The notes under the pieces: model-generated | Seen by the model: the letters and a program-made list of their open reading frames with translations, nothing else | Database searches by the model: none | Told to the model about the DNA's origin: nothing | Shown here: piece by piece, positions 17,389 to 27,420 of the stretch | Layout of the letters: each line of letters starts with the position of its first letter | Numbering within the stretch: position 1 is the first letter of the stretch | Assembly (NCBI GenBank): GCA_029779435.1 | Contig: JAKPAM010000100.1 | Location: forward strand, 49,152-113,151 | From: Pseudomonadota bacterium | Lineage (GTDB): Bacteria; Pseudomonadota; Gammaproteobacteria; Burkholderiales; Burkholderiaceae_E | Direction of reading: 5' to 3' | Length of the DNA stretch: 64,000 bases | Made by a program: the position numbers and the translations under genes

Positions 17389-18537
17389 ATGGCAAAGACA
17401 TTGGCGGACCTGCGCCCGGTCTACGTGGTCGGCGTGGGCTGGCACCCGTACCAGGCGCTTTCGAGCGCGTCCTATGTGCGACTCGGCCTTGCCGCCGCGC
17501 GGCAGGCCCTGGCCGACGCCGGCGTGGCATGGCGCGATGTGGAGACGAGCTACGTCGGCACGGCCAAGATCGGCATGGCCTGCGGCCGACCCATGCTCAG
17601 CCACCTGGGCGAGAACCAGAGTTCGATCGTGCACATCGAAAACGCTTCGGCGTCCGGTTCGGCCGCCTTTCGGCACGCGTGCATCGAGGTGGCCTCCGGC
17701 ATGAGCGACGTCGGCATGGTGGTCGGGGTGGATAAACCCTTTCGGGTCGACATGGCCTCGACGCAGACCGGCGTCGAGGAACTCGCGGCCGACGAGATCC
17801 TGCCTTTCACCCACTTCGCGCTGCTGACCAATGCGTACATGACGCAGTTCGGTGCCAGCATCGAGGACATCGCGCGCGTGGCGGTGAAGAACCATGGCAA
17901 CGGTGCGAAGAACCCGAATGCGCAGCGCCAGAAGGCGCGCACGCTGCAGGACGTGCTCGGCGGGCGCCCGGTTTCCGGCCAGTTGACCGCGCTGCAATGC
18001 TGCCCGGTCGGCGAGGGAGCCGCCGCGGTGGTGATCGCCTCGGAAGACGGCATTCGCCGACTCGGTCTGGACGGATCGCGCGCCGTGCGCGTCGCGGCCT
18101 CGGCGGCGATCAGCGAAATCGCCTATCCGCCAGGCGTGGGCTTCGACGCCGAACTGACGCGCCGCGTCAGCGAGATGGCGCTGACACAGGCCGGAATCCG
18201 GCCCGGCGAGCTCGACGTGGTCGAACTGCACGATGCGTTCACCGTGGAGGAGTTGCACTACGTCGAGGCCATGGGCATCTGCGGTCCGGGCCAGGCGGTG
18301 CGGTTGCTCGAGGAGGGGGCCTTGGACATCGGCGGCCAGGTCGCGGTCAATCCCTCCGGCGGCCTGATTGCGATGGGCCATCCGATCGGTCCGACGGGAG
18401 TCGGGCAGATCGGCGAAATCACGATGCAACTGCGCGGCGAGGCGGGTGCGCGCCAGCAGCCCGGCGCGAAGCGGGGGCTGGCCCACATGGTCGGGCTCGG
18501 CGCGGTGGCTTATGCCCACGTGCTGCGTCGCGACTGA
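17389..18537 (+). CDS. Thiolase-like lipid-transfer protein lacking the nucleophilic Cys
   Basis: A 382-residue thiolase-fold protein of the SCP2/lipid-transfer group. The C-terminal half is well kept (ELHDAFTVEELHYVEAMG, then NPSGGLIAMGHPIGPTGVGQI). In the motif ENACASGSAA of normal thiolases, residue 87 (codon 17647-17649, TCG) is Ser rather than Cys. Thiolysis needs that Cys. Proteins of the Ltp2 type, which also lack it and pair with a DUF35 subunit, are known retro-aldolases of steroid side-chain breakdown. I infer a C-C lyase of that kind. The ATG at 17389 is five bases after the DUF35 stop; a TTG at 17380 would overlap it. Confidence 0.82.
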   Translation: MAKTLADLRPVYVVGVGWHPYQALSSASYVRLGLAAARQALADAGVAWRDVETSYVGTAKIGMACGRPMLSHLGENQSSIVHIENASASGSAAFRHACIEVASGMSDVGMVVGVDKPFRVDMASTQTGVEELAADEILPFTHFALLTNAYMTQFGASIEDIARVAVKNHGNGAKNPNAQRQKARTLQDVLGGRPVSGQLTALQCCPVGEGAAAVVIASEDGIRRLGLDGSRAVRVAASAAISEIAYPPGVGFDAELTRRVSEMALTQAGIRPGELDVVELHDAFTVEELHYVEAMGICGPGQAVRLLEEGALDIGGQVAVNPSGGLIAMGHPIGPTGVGQIGEITMQLRGEAGARQQPGAKRGLAHMVGLGAVAYAHVLRRD

Positions 18538-18582
18538 TATCCGCGCATTTCGAAACCACTCAATGTTCCAGGAGACGACCGG

Positions 18583-19566
18583 ATGAAGCCATCGAGACAC
18601 CGCCGCATCACGCTGGCGGCCATCGCGACGCTGGCCTTAGCGGGAGCGCAGACCTCGGTATGGGCGCAAACGGACTACCCGACGCGAGCCGTGAGCTTGG
18701 TCGTTTCCTTTCCGCCCGGCAGCGGCGCGGACACGACCGCGCGTGTCTATGCCAAGCGCTTGCAGGAACTCAGCAAGCAAAGCTTCGTCGTGGACAATCG
18801 CCCGGGCGGCAACAGCTTCATCGCGGCGTTGGCCGTGGCGCGTGCGAAGCCGGACGGCTATACGCTGTTCTTCTCCTCCAACGCCATCGCGCTGCACCCG
18901 GCGATCTTCAAGAAGCTTCCCTACGATCCTGTCGGGGATTTCGCGCCGGTGGCCCGCGCCGCGCGCGGTACCAACGTACTGGTGACGGGCGCCCAATCCC
19001 CGTACAAGACCCTGGCCGATCTGGTCGCCGACGCCAAGGCGCGTCCGGAGGCGATCACCTACGGGGCGGGCGGGCCGGGCTATCGCCTCTTCATCGAGTT
19101 GCTCGCCGGCAGCCTGGGCGTGAAGTTCCGTGACGTCGCCTACAAGGGGGCGGCGCCGGCGGTGATGGATGCGGCCGCCGGAGGGGTGGATTTCTCGATC
19201 GGCGACGTGACCGCCGTGACGCCTTTGATCAACGGCGGAAAACTGCGCGCGCTGGCCGTGTCGGCGGACAAGCGGCATCCGCTGCTGCCCGATGTCCCGA
19301 CGGGGAAAGAAGTAGGGGCGCCGGATTTCGAGATCTATAGCTGGACCGCGCTCTATGCGCCCGCCGCGACGCCGAAACCCATCATCGACAGACTGGCCGA
19401 TCTGATGCGCCAGGCCAACAGCGATCCCGAGGTCGTGGCGGCGATCGACAAGCTGGGTATCGAAGTCTTCCCCGGCGGTCCGGACGAGCTGCGGCGCTAC
19501 CAGGCGGCGGAGACCGAACGCTGGCGGCGCACGGTCGAACACGCCGGTATCCCGCTCATTGAATGA
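18583..19566 (+). CDS. Bug/TctC-type solute-binding protein
   Basis: A 327-residue periplasmic binding protein. The signal peptide ends WAQTDYP. The motifs YPTRAVSLVVSFPPGSGADT (first strand and ligand loop) and VVDNRPGGNSFIAA are hallmarks of the Bug family, which bind carboxylates such as dicarboxylates and aromatic acids. AGGAGA precedes the ATG. No tctA or tctB membrane gene is near, which is common for Bug genes in Burkholderiales. Its place in the operon suggests it captures the acid that the first-gene ligase activates, or serves as a sensor. Confidence 0.92.
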   Translation: MKPSRHRRITLAAIATLALAGAQTSVWAQTDYPTRAVSLVVSFPPGSGADTTARVYAKRLQELSKQSFVVDNRPGGNSFIAALAVARAKPDGYTLFFSSNAIALHPAIFKKLPYDPVGDFAPVARAARGTNVLVTGAQSPYKTLADLVADAKARPEAITYGAGGPGYRLFIELLAGSLGVKFRDVAYKGAAPAVMDAAAGGVDFSIGDVTAVTPLINGGKLRALAVSADKRHPLLPDVPTGKEVGAPDFEIYSWTALYAPAATPKPIIDRLADLMRQANSDPEVVAAIDKLGIEVFPGGPDELRRYQAAETERWRRTVEHAGIPLIE

Positions 19567-19574
19567 GGTCATTG

Positions 19575-20342
19575 ATGGCTAGCATCGAAACCGATATCCG
19601 TGGAAACATCCTCGTCATCACGCTCAATCGGCCCGAGGCGCGCAATGCGTTCGACAGGGCCATGGCGCAGGAGATGGAGGCGATCATCGATCGCTACGAA
19701 GCGGACCCCGAGCTGCGGGCGGCGATCATCCGAGCAGAAGGGCCGACGTTCTCGGCCGGCATGGACCTCAAGGCAGCGGCCCGGGGCGAGCGCGCGAACA
19801 CGCCGGGGCGCGGCGGCTTCGGCATCTTTCGAAAACCGCCGGACAAGCCGCTGATCGCCGCCGTGGAAGGCCAGGCCCTGGCGGGCGGCATGGAGTTGAC
19901 GTTGTGCTGCGATCTGGTCGTGGCGTCTTCGTCGTCGGTCTTCGGGCTGGCCGAAGTCAAGCGCAGCCTGGTGGCCATCGGCGGCGGATGCTTTCGTCTG
20001 CCCCGTCGCCTGCCCTACCAGTTGGCGATGGAGATGATCCTGACCGGCGAGCCCAAGCCGGCCGACGTCATGCAGCGGTTCGGTTTCGTCAATAGCGTCG
20101 TCGCGCCGGGCAAGGTGATGGACGAGGCCCTTCGCCTGGCCGAGCTTATTGCGGCCAACGGTCCGCTGGCCGTGCGCGCGGCGAAGGTGATCGCGCGGTC
20201 GTCGATCGCCGAAGGCTGGACCGATGAGCAGGCGTGGGATCGGCAGATGAAAGTGGTGGAGCCCGTGATGAACTCGGAAGATCTCAAGGAAGGGCTACGC
20301 GCGTTTGCCGAGAAGCGTCCTGCCGTCTGGCAAGGCCGCTGA
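19575..20342 (+). CDS. Enoyl-CoA hydratase/isomerase (crotonase family)
   Basis: A 255-residue crotonase-fold enzyme. Seen: LNRPEARNAFDRAMAQEM, the oxyanion segment SAGMDLKAAARGE, and AGGMELTLCCDLVVAS with FGLAEVKRSLVAIGGG. The second catalytic Glu (usual GLaEv... motif) appears to be present in FGLAEVKRS. It should hydrate or isomerise an enoyl-CoA in the operon pathway. An ATG at 19563 overlaps the stop of the Bug gene, but I prefer the ATG at 19575, which has GAGGT five bases upstream. A perfect hairpin follows at 20377-20401. Confidence 0.87.
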   Translation: MASIETDIRGNILVITLNRPEARNAFDRAMAQEMEAIIDRYEADPELRAAIIRAEGPTFSAGMDLKAAARGERANTPGRGGFGIFRKPPDKPLIAAVEGQALAGGMELTLCCDLVVASSSSVFGLAEVKRSLVAIGGGCFRLPRRLPYQLAMEMILTGEPKPADVMQRFGFVNSVVAPGKVMDEALRLAELIAANGPLAVRAAKVIARSSIAEGWTDEQAWDRQMKVVEPVMNSEDLKEGLRAFAEKRPAVWQGR

Positions 20343-20376
20343 CGCGCTTTCCCGGTGCGTGCGGAGCGACACGGAT

Positions 20377-20401
20377 ACACCGGTCGCCTTCGCACCGGTG
20401 T
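20377..20401. terminator. Hairpin between convergent operons
   Basis: ACACCGGT (20377-20384) and ACCGGTGT (20394-20401) are perfect 8-bp inverted complements with a 9-base loop, lying between the crotonase stop and the convergent carboxyltransferase stop. No T tract is present. A two-way terminator is the likely role. Confidence 0.5.
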
Positions 20402-20433
20402 GCCCGTCGGAGATGCCGGGGACAGGCGCTCGC

Positions 20434-21981
20434 CTAAGGACGGTAGCCGAACCGCGTCGGTCCCGGCTGGCGCAGCGGTGCCGCGAGGTTCGCGAACTCG
20501 ACCAGCGTTGCGCGCGTCTCGGCCGGGTCGATGATGTCCTCGATGACGAAGGCTTCGGCGCTGCGGTACGGCGAGGTCAGGCTGCGTACGCGCCGCTCGA
20601 TGTGCTGGCGCGTGGCCTCCGGGTCGTCGGACGCCTCGATCTCGGCCTTGTAGGCGACTTCGAGTCCGCCTTCGATCGGCAGCGAGCCCCATTGCGCGGA
20701 CGGCCACGCGTAGCGGAAGTTGAAGCGATCCGGGCTCTGATGGGCGCCGCCGGCGACGCCGAACGCCTTGCGGATGATGATCGTGCACCAGGGGACGGTA
20801 GTCTGCGCCAGCGCCGTCAGCGCGCGCACGCCGGTCCGCATCACGCCCTCCTTCTCGGCGTCCAGGCCGATCCGGAAACCGGGTACGTCGACCAGGTTGA
20901 CCACCGGCAGATGGAACTGCTCGGCTAGGTCGACCAGGCGCATGAATTTCTCGGTCGTCTGGCGGTCCCACGCGCCGCCATAGTGATAAGGGTCGCTGGC
21001 GACCAGCGCCACCGGCCAGCCGTCGATGCGTGCGAGGCCCGCCGCGATCGCCTTGCCCCAGTGCCGGCCGATCTCCATGAACGAGCCGCTGTCGACCAGC
21101 GTCTCGACGATATTGCGAATCTTGTAGACCGTGCGCGGGTTCTCGGGGATCGCCTTGCGCAGCGCCTGCTGGTCGCCGGCGGCTTCGCGGCCGCCCTCGG
21201 CGCGCGGTGCAAGTTCGTAGACCGACGTGGGCAGGTACGACAGGAAACGCCGGGCCCGCGCGAAGGCCTCGGCCTCGGTCGCCGCCTCGTCGTCGACGAC
21301 GCCGTTGCGCGTATGGATCTGGCTGCCGCCGAGTTCGTTCTTGCCGATGTCCTGGCCGGTGCGAGCCACCACCGGCGGTCCGGCGACGAAGAGCTGCGCG
21401 GTCTCGCGCACCATCACCGAGTAGTGGCTGCCCGACACGCGCGCCGCGCCCAGGCCGGCGACCGAGCCCAGGCCCAGGCCGACGACGGGCACGGTCGCCA
21501 GGTTGCGCGCGACGTAGGGCCAGACCTTGACCTTGGGCAGCAGCGTGTGCCCCTTGATCTCGATGTTCTTGACCGAGCCGCCGCCGCCGGTGCCGTCGAC
21601 CAGCCGCACCAATGGAACGCGCAGGTCGTGCGCCATCTGCTCGGCCACGATCATCTTGTCGCCGACGGCGCCGTCGTTGGCGCCGCCGCGAACCGTGAAA
21701 TCGTCGCCGACCACGACGGCGGGCCGCCCGTCGATGCGCGCGCGGCCCATCAGCAGGTTGGACGGCGTGAAGTCTCGCAGCTCGCCGTTCTCGTCGTAGT
21801 CGCCGCTGCCGGCGAGCCCGCCGACTTCGCGGAACGATCCTTCGTCGACCAGCGCGGCGATCCGCTCGCGAACCGGCAGCTTGCCGTTGTCCCGATGGCG
21901 CTTGAGCTTTTCCTCGCCGCCCATGCGTTGCCCGAGTTCGGTCCTGCGGGCCAGTTCGTCGCGTTCCTTCTGCCAGCTCAC
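20434..21981 (-). CDS. Acyl-CoA carboxylase beta subunit (carboxyltransferase)
   Basis: A 515-residue carboxyltransferase of the AccD/PccB/MccB type. Two crotonase-like halves are visible. The N-half contains GGEEKLKRHRDNGKLPVRER and GDDFTVRGGANDGAVGDKM; the C-half contains VNLVDVPGFRIGLDAEKEGVM and RKAFGVAGGAH. The start is GTG at 21981 with GGAG eight bases upstream; an ATG farther up would add a low-complexity tail unlike the family. No biotin carboxylase or biotin carrier gene is in the window, so it either uses a subunit encoded elsewhere or works as a biotin-independent decarboxylase-like enzyme. It is the last gene of the leftward tcu-type cluster. Confidence 0.85.
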   Translation of the reverse strand: MSWQKERDELARRTELGQRMGGEEKLKRHRDNGKLPVRERIAALVDEGSFREVGGLAGSGDYDENGELRDFTPSNLLMGRARIDGRPAVVVGDDFTVRGGANDGAVGDKMIVAEQMAHDLRVPLVRLVDGTGGGGSVKNIEIKGHTLLPKVKVWPYVARNLATVPVVGLGLGSVAGLGAARVSGSHYSVMVRETAQLFVAGPPVVARTGQDIGKNELGGSQIHTRNGVVDDEAATEAEAFARARRFLSYLPTSVYELAPRAEGGREAAGDQQALRKAIPENPRTVYKIRNIVETLVDSGSFMEIGRHWGKAIAAGLARIDGWPVALVASDPYHYGGAWDRQTTEKFMRLVDLAEQFHLPVVNLVDVPGFRIGLDAEKEGVMRTGVRALTALAQTTVPWCTIIIRKAFGVAGGAHQSPDRFNFRYAWPSAQWGSLPIEGGLEVAYKAEIEASDDPEATRQHIERRVRSLTSPYRSAEAFVIEDIIDPAETRATLVEFANLAAPLRQPGPTRFGYRP

Positions 21982-22052
21982 GTGCGCTACTCCGATGATG
22001 TGCTTGGGTTTGTGCTTATGCCTGTATGCGTGCGTTCGTGCCCGTGCCGCCT

Positions 22053-22169
22053 TCAATCCAGCCGGATGTTCGCCTTGCGGATGATCTCGGCGTACTGCGC
22101 CGTCTCGGTCTCGATCCGCGCGGTGAACGGCTTCGGGCCGAGCATTCGCAGGTTGCCTTGCTGGATCAT
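22053..22169 (-). pseudogene. C-terminal remnant of a Bug/TctC binding protein
   Basis: On the complement, 38 codons read MIQQGNLRMLGPKPFTARIE, then TETAQYAEIIRKANIRLD and a stop at 22053-22055. This is the characteristic last helix of Bug-family binding proteins (ETxxYAxIIRKANIRLD). The first nine tenths of such a gene is missing: directly upstream in the same frame is the stop of the aldehyde dehydrogenase at 22200-22202. I infer that a tctC gene, once part of this cluster as its solute receptor, was deleted. Confidence 0.72.
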
Positions 22170-22199
22170 CTCCTTCCTGTCTTCGATTCGTCGGTCGCG

Positions 22200-23681
<1,482 letters not shown>

Positions 23682-23737
23682 GGGGTCTCCTTCGTGCGGC
23701 TCATCGATGGGCGAGGGCGGGCGCGTGCATCGTGCGC

Positions 23738-24910
23738 TCACTCCGTTCCCGCGACGACGGGGTTGGGTTCGCGCTTCTCGGCGCCGTAGCGCAGCAGCGC
23801 GGCCGTGCGGTAGACGCCGTGCGCGAACTTGCCGTAAGGCATCGTCGCGAACAGCGCGATCACGGCGCCGAGGTGCAGGCACAGCAGCAGCGCGAGCGCG
23901 GGCGTGGCGCGCGCCAGCCACAGCAGCATGCCGCTGACCGCGACCAGGAACAGCAGCGCGATGAAGCCGAGGTCCATCGGCTTCTGCGCGGCGTCGCCGT
24001 GCAGCGGATGGCGCGTGCGGTGCTGGTGCCATTGGCGCGCGGTGCCGATCATCAGGCTCGCGCCGCCCAGCGCGCCCAGCAGCTTGGGCAGGCTCGGCAG
24101 GTCGTACGGCGCGACCCAGCCGAACGCATAGTGATAGACGGTGCCGAGCGCCGTGGCGGCGAAGCACAGCGCGAAGCCGTAGAACGTCCAGTGATGCGCG
24201 CGCCGCCGCGCCAGCGAGTAAGCGTCGTCCTCGTTGTGGCAGCCGTCGCCATGACCGCCGCCCAGGTAGGTGAGGCGCAGCACGTCGTGCGTCGCCTCCG
24301 CGGCCGCCGGCCCGCTGACCGGCACGCCTGCCGTCGCGGGCCGGATATCCTTCAGAAAGCGGCGTACGCCCATCGAGAGCGCCAGCACCGCGAACCCGAA
24401 GACCGGCGCGAACAGACCGACCAGCACCTCGTGCGGGAACAAGTTGTAGAAGTCGTTGTCCAGCGGCCGGCTGACGAGCTGGGCGACCCCGCCCTGGATC
24501 GCGACGGCCATCGCCAGGAACAGGAACAGACCGGCGGCGAGCGCCAGCGACAGCGTGAGTCCGTTGCGCCGATAGAGCCGGCCCAGCGCGGGCGGCCACG
24601 CGTACTCCGCGTAGGTCTGGCCACGCACCGCGGCCATGGCCTTCGGCACGTTGATCGCGAACTCGTGCGGCGGTGCGTACTGGCAGGCATGCAGGCAGGC
24701 GCCGCAGTTGTGGCACAGGTTGGCCAGGTAGTGGACGTCGGCCTTGCCGAACTCCAGGCGGCGCGTCATCGCCGGGAACACCGCGCAGAAGCCCTCGCAA
24801 TAGCGGCAGGCGTTGCAGATCTGCATCTGCCGGCCCACTTCGCTTTCGGCGGCCGTTTGCGCGGCGGTGGCGGTCACCGGCACGATAGGGATGATGGTCC
24901 GGGATGCCAT
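23738..24910 (-). CDS. tcuB: TcuB-like iron-sulfur membrane electron-transfer protein
   Basis: A 390-residue protein. The N-terminal part has two ferredoxin-type cysteine clusters, [15 protein letters not shown] and [13 protein letters not shown], followed by several hydrophobic segments (for example [17 protein letters not shown] and [20 protein letters not shown]) with conserved His likely to bind haem. This is the TcuB/CitB arrangement: the protein takes electrons from the flavin of TcuA and passes them to the quinone pool. It starts four bases after the tcuA stop, so the two genes are coupled. The name rests on family resemblance; the physiological acid could be tricarballylate or a related tricarboxylate. 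Confidence 0.87.
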   Translation of the reverse strand: MASRTIIPIVPVTATAAQTAAESEVGRQMQICNACRYCEGFCAVFPAMTRRLEFGKADVHYLANLCHNCGACLHACQYAPPHEFAINVPKAMAAVRGQTYAEYAWPPALGRLYRRNGLTLSLALAAGLFLFLAMAVAIQGGVAQLVSRPLDNDFYNLFPHEVLVGLFAPVFGFAVLALSMGVRRFLKDIRPATAGVPVSGPAAAEATHDVLRLTYLGGGHGDGCHNEDDAYSLARRRAHHWTFYGFALCFAATALGTVYHYAFGWVAPYDLPSLPKLLGALGGASLMIGTARQWHQHRTRHPLHGDAAQKPMDLGFIALLFLVAVSGMLLWLARATPALALLLCLHLGAVIALFATMPYGKFAHGVYRTAALLRYGAEKREPNPVVAGTE

Positions 24911-24914
24911 CGGT

Positions 24915-26339
24915 TCACGCCTCGTCGGTCACGGCGCCGGCCGCGACCGCATGGCCGCGGGCGGCGAGCGCCGCGTTGCGTCCGGCGATGCGCCCGAACG
25001 CCGTGCCGATCGACATGCCGACGCCCGCCGTATAGCCTTTGCCCAGCACGTTGCCGGCCATCATTTCGCCGGCGACGAACAGGTTGTCGCTGGGCTGGCT
25101 GCCGAAGCGCGCGGCGGCCGTGTCGTCGACCTCGAGGCCCAGGTAGGTGAAGGTCACGCCGGGGCGCACCGGGTAAGCGTGGAAAGGCGCGGTATCGATT
25201 GGGCGCGCCCAGTGGGTCTTGGCCGGCGTCAGGCCTTCGGTATGACAATCGTCGAGCGCGGTGTGGTCGAAGCGGCCGACCCGGCAGCTCGCGTTGTAGT
25301 CGTCGATGGTCCGCATGAGCGTGGCTTCGTCCAGGTCGAGCGCCCGCGCCAGCCGCGGCAGCGAGTCGGCCTCGATGCCGGGAAAGACCGGCGGCATGAA
25401 ACGGCCGAGGGCCTTGACGTCGATGATCGAGTACGCGATCTGTCCCGGCTGCAGCGCGACCAGCCGGCCCCAGATCGCATAGCGCTTGGGCCAGAAATCC
25501 TCGCCTTCGTCGTAGAAGCGGCATGCGTCGCGGTTGACGACGATACCCAGCGACACGCAGTCGATGCGTGTGCAGATACCGCCTTCGTAGAGAGGGGAGC
25601 GAGCGTCGATCGCGACCATGTGCGCCTGCGTCGGGTCGCCGATGCGGTCGGCGCCGTGCTCGTCCAGCAGATGCCTGAGCAGCAGCCCCTGGTTGTACGA
25701 GGTGCCGCGGATCAGGAAGTTCTCGGCCGGCCATTCGCCGCGCTCGTTGCGGCCCCAGGCCTCGCGCAGCCAGTCGCGATTCGATTCGAAGCCGCCGGCG
25801 GCCAGCACGCACGCGCGGGCCGTGATGCGCCGGCCATTGCTCCATGCGGCGATGAAGCGGCCGTCGTCGATTTCCAGCCGGTCGACCGGCGCGTCGTAGC
25901 GCACCTGCACGCCGAGCCGCTCGGCGCTGCGGTAATACGCGTTGACCAGCGCCTTGCCGCCGCCCATGAAGAACGCGTTGGTGCGCGCCACGTGCAGCGC
26001 GCCCGACAGCGGCGGTTGGAAATGCACGCCATGGCGGCGCATCCACGGGCGGCAGGTCGACGACGCGCGGATCACCAGCCTGGCCAGATGCTCGTTGGTC
26101 ATGCCGCCGGTCACCTTCAGCAGGTCCTGCCAGTACTCTTCTTCCGGATACGCGTCGACGAGCACGTCCTGCGGCGCGTCGTGCATGCAGCGAAGGTTGC
26201 GCGTGTGCGTGGAGTTGCCGCCGCGCCATTCGCGCGGCGCCGATTCGAGCAGCAGCACGCGCGCGCCGGCCTCGCCGGCCATCAGCGCGGCACAGAGCGC
26301 GGCGTTCCCGCCACCGATGACGAGGACATCGCTGTCCAC
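24915..26339 (-). CDS. tcuA: TcuA-like FAD-dependent tricarballylate dehydrogenase
   Basis: A 474-residue flavoprotein of the succinate dehydrogenase/fumarate reductase flavin-subunit family. The N-terminal [20 protein letters not shown] binds [15 protein letters not shown] and [13 protein letters not shown] lie in the middle; the C-terminal [20 protein letters not shown] with [19 protein letters not shown] closes the FAD site. TcuA oxidises tricarballylate to cis-aconitate in Salmonella. The start is GTG at 26339 with GGAGG four bases upstream. Coupled to tcuB. No TcuC-type transporter gene is present. Confidence 0.88.
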   Translation of the reverse strand: MDSDVLVIGGGNAALCAALMAGEAGARVLLLESAPREWRGGNSTHTRNLRCMHDAPQDVLVDAYPEEEYWQDLLKVTGGMTNEHLARLVIRASSTCRPWMRRHGVHFQPPLSGALHVARTNAFFMGGGKALVNAYYRSAERLGVQVRYDAPVDRLEIDDGRFIAAWSNGRRITARACVLAAGGFESNRDWLREAWGRNERGEWPAENFLIRGTSYNQGLLLRHLLDEHGADRIGDPTQAHMVAIDARSPLYEGGICTRIDCVSLGIVVNRDACRFYDEGEDFWPKRYAIWGRLVALQPGQIAYSIIDVKALGRFMPPVFPGIEADSLPRLARALDLDEATLMRTIDDYNASCRVGRFDHTALDDCHTEGLTPAKTHWARPIDTAPFHAYPVRPGVTFTYLGLEVDDTAAARFGSQPSDNLFVAGEMMAGNVLGKGYTAGVGMSIGTAFGRIAGRNAALAARGHAVAAGAVTDEA

Positions 26340-26420
26340 GGCGCCTCCACGTGAGCCTTTATCCGGGCGACTGTACGGAACCTCGCGCGTGCCGGGCAGA
26401 TCCCGGTGCGCATAGGGGTA

Positions 26421-27383
26421 TCAGTTTTCGTAATGGATCGGCGTGACGCCGTGCCAGGCGCCGTCGTTGACGAGCCGGCGCACGCAATCGAGCAGGACGA
26501 CCCGCGCGGCCAGCCCCGCCGGCGACAGTTCGTCCTCGGACAGGCTGCACAGCAGGTTGGTGCGCCGCACGTCGCCGTCGGTGATGCGCGACCATTCGAA
26601 GCGCTGCTGGGCATCGGTGAAACGCCCCATCGCGGCCCAGGGCTGGACCGTCGAACCCAGTCCGGCGTCGACGGCCGCCATGACGACCGACAGCGAATCG
26701 ACCTCGAGCACCAGATGCGGCGCCAGCCGCGCCCGGGCGAACACCGCGTCGAGCGTGCGGCGCAGCCCGTGCGGGCTCGTCGGCAGGATCAGCGGCTCGC
26801 CCGCCAGATCCGCCAGCGCCATCGCGGCCGGCAGCGGCGGGACGCGCGCGCCCCGGGACCGGATCAGGAACAGTTCCTCCTCGATCAGCGGGTGGACCTG
26901 CCAGCGCCGGCTGCCGGGCCGGGCCTGCGCGCCGTGCAGGCGCGCGTCGAACAGCACCACCATGTCGAGCGCGCGCGACTCGAGCATCTGGCTCAGATGC
27001 CCGGACATGCCTTCGACCATGTGCAGCCGCACGTCCGGATAGCGTTCGCGCATCGCCCGCATCAGCGGCAGCGCCAGCATCGACGAGGTGGTCGGCGCCA
27101 GCCCGACGCTGACCGAACCGGACAGCCGCGCCTGCTGCGCGCCGCGCACCGCCTGCTCGGCGTGGCGCAGCGCGAGCCGCGCTTCGCGAAAGAACGCGAC
27201 GCCGGCTTCGGTCGGCACGACACCGCGTGGCGTGCGTCGCAGCAGCCGCGTCGATAGCTCGTTCTCGAGGCGACCGATCTGCTGGCTCAGCGCCGACTGC
27301 ACGACGTCCAGGTCCTGCGCGGCGCGGCTCATCGAACCGGCTTCGACGACGCGGACGAAGTAGCGAAGCTGCCTCAGTTCCAT
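26421..27383 (-). CDS. LysR-family regulator of the tcu-type cluster
   Basis: A 320-residue LysR-type regulator. The N-terminal winged HTH reads MELRQLRYFVRVVEAGSMSR, then AAQDLDVVQSALSQQIGRLE. The effector domain shows SVSVGLAPTTSSMLALPLM and GEPLILPTSPHGLRR. It lies 81 bases upstream of tcuA on the same strand, and is therefore not divergent as LysR genes often are. By position it probably controls tcuA-tcuB-ALDH in response to the acid substrate; TcuR of Salmonella is a LysR protein too. Confidence 0.87.
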   Translation of the reverse strand: MELRQLRYFVRVVEAGSMSRAAQDLDVVQSALSQQIGRLENELSTRLLRRTPRGVVPTEAGVAFFREARLALRHAEQAVRGAQQARLSGSVSVGLAPTTSSMLALPLMRAMRERYPDVRLHMVEGMSGHLSQMLESRALDMVVLFDARLHGAQARPGSRRWQVHPLIEEELFLIRSRGARVPPLPAAMALADLAGEPLILPTSPHGLRRTLDAVFARARLAPHLVLEVDSLSVVMAAVDAGLGSTVQPWAAMGRFTDAQQRFEWSRITDGDVRRTNLLCSLSEDELSPAGLAARVVLLDCVRRLVNDGAWHGVTPIHYEN

Positions 27384-27420
27384 CGGGTAGGCTCGGCCTT
27401 CGGGTAATCGGGTCCTAAGT

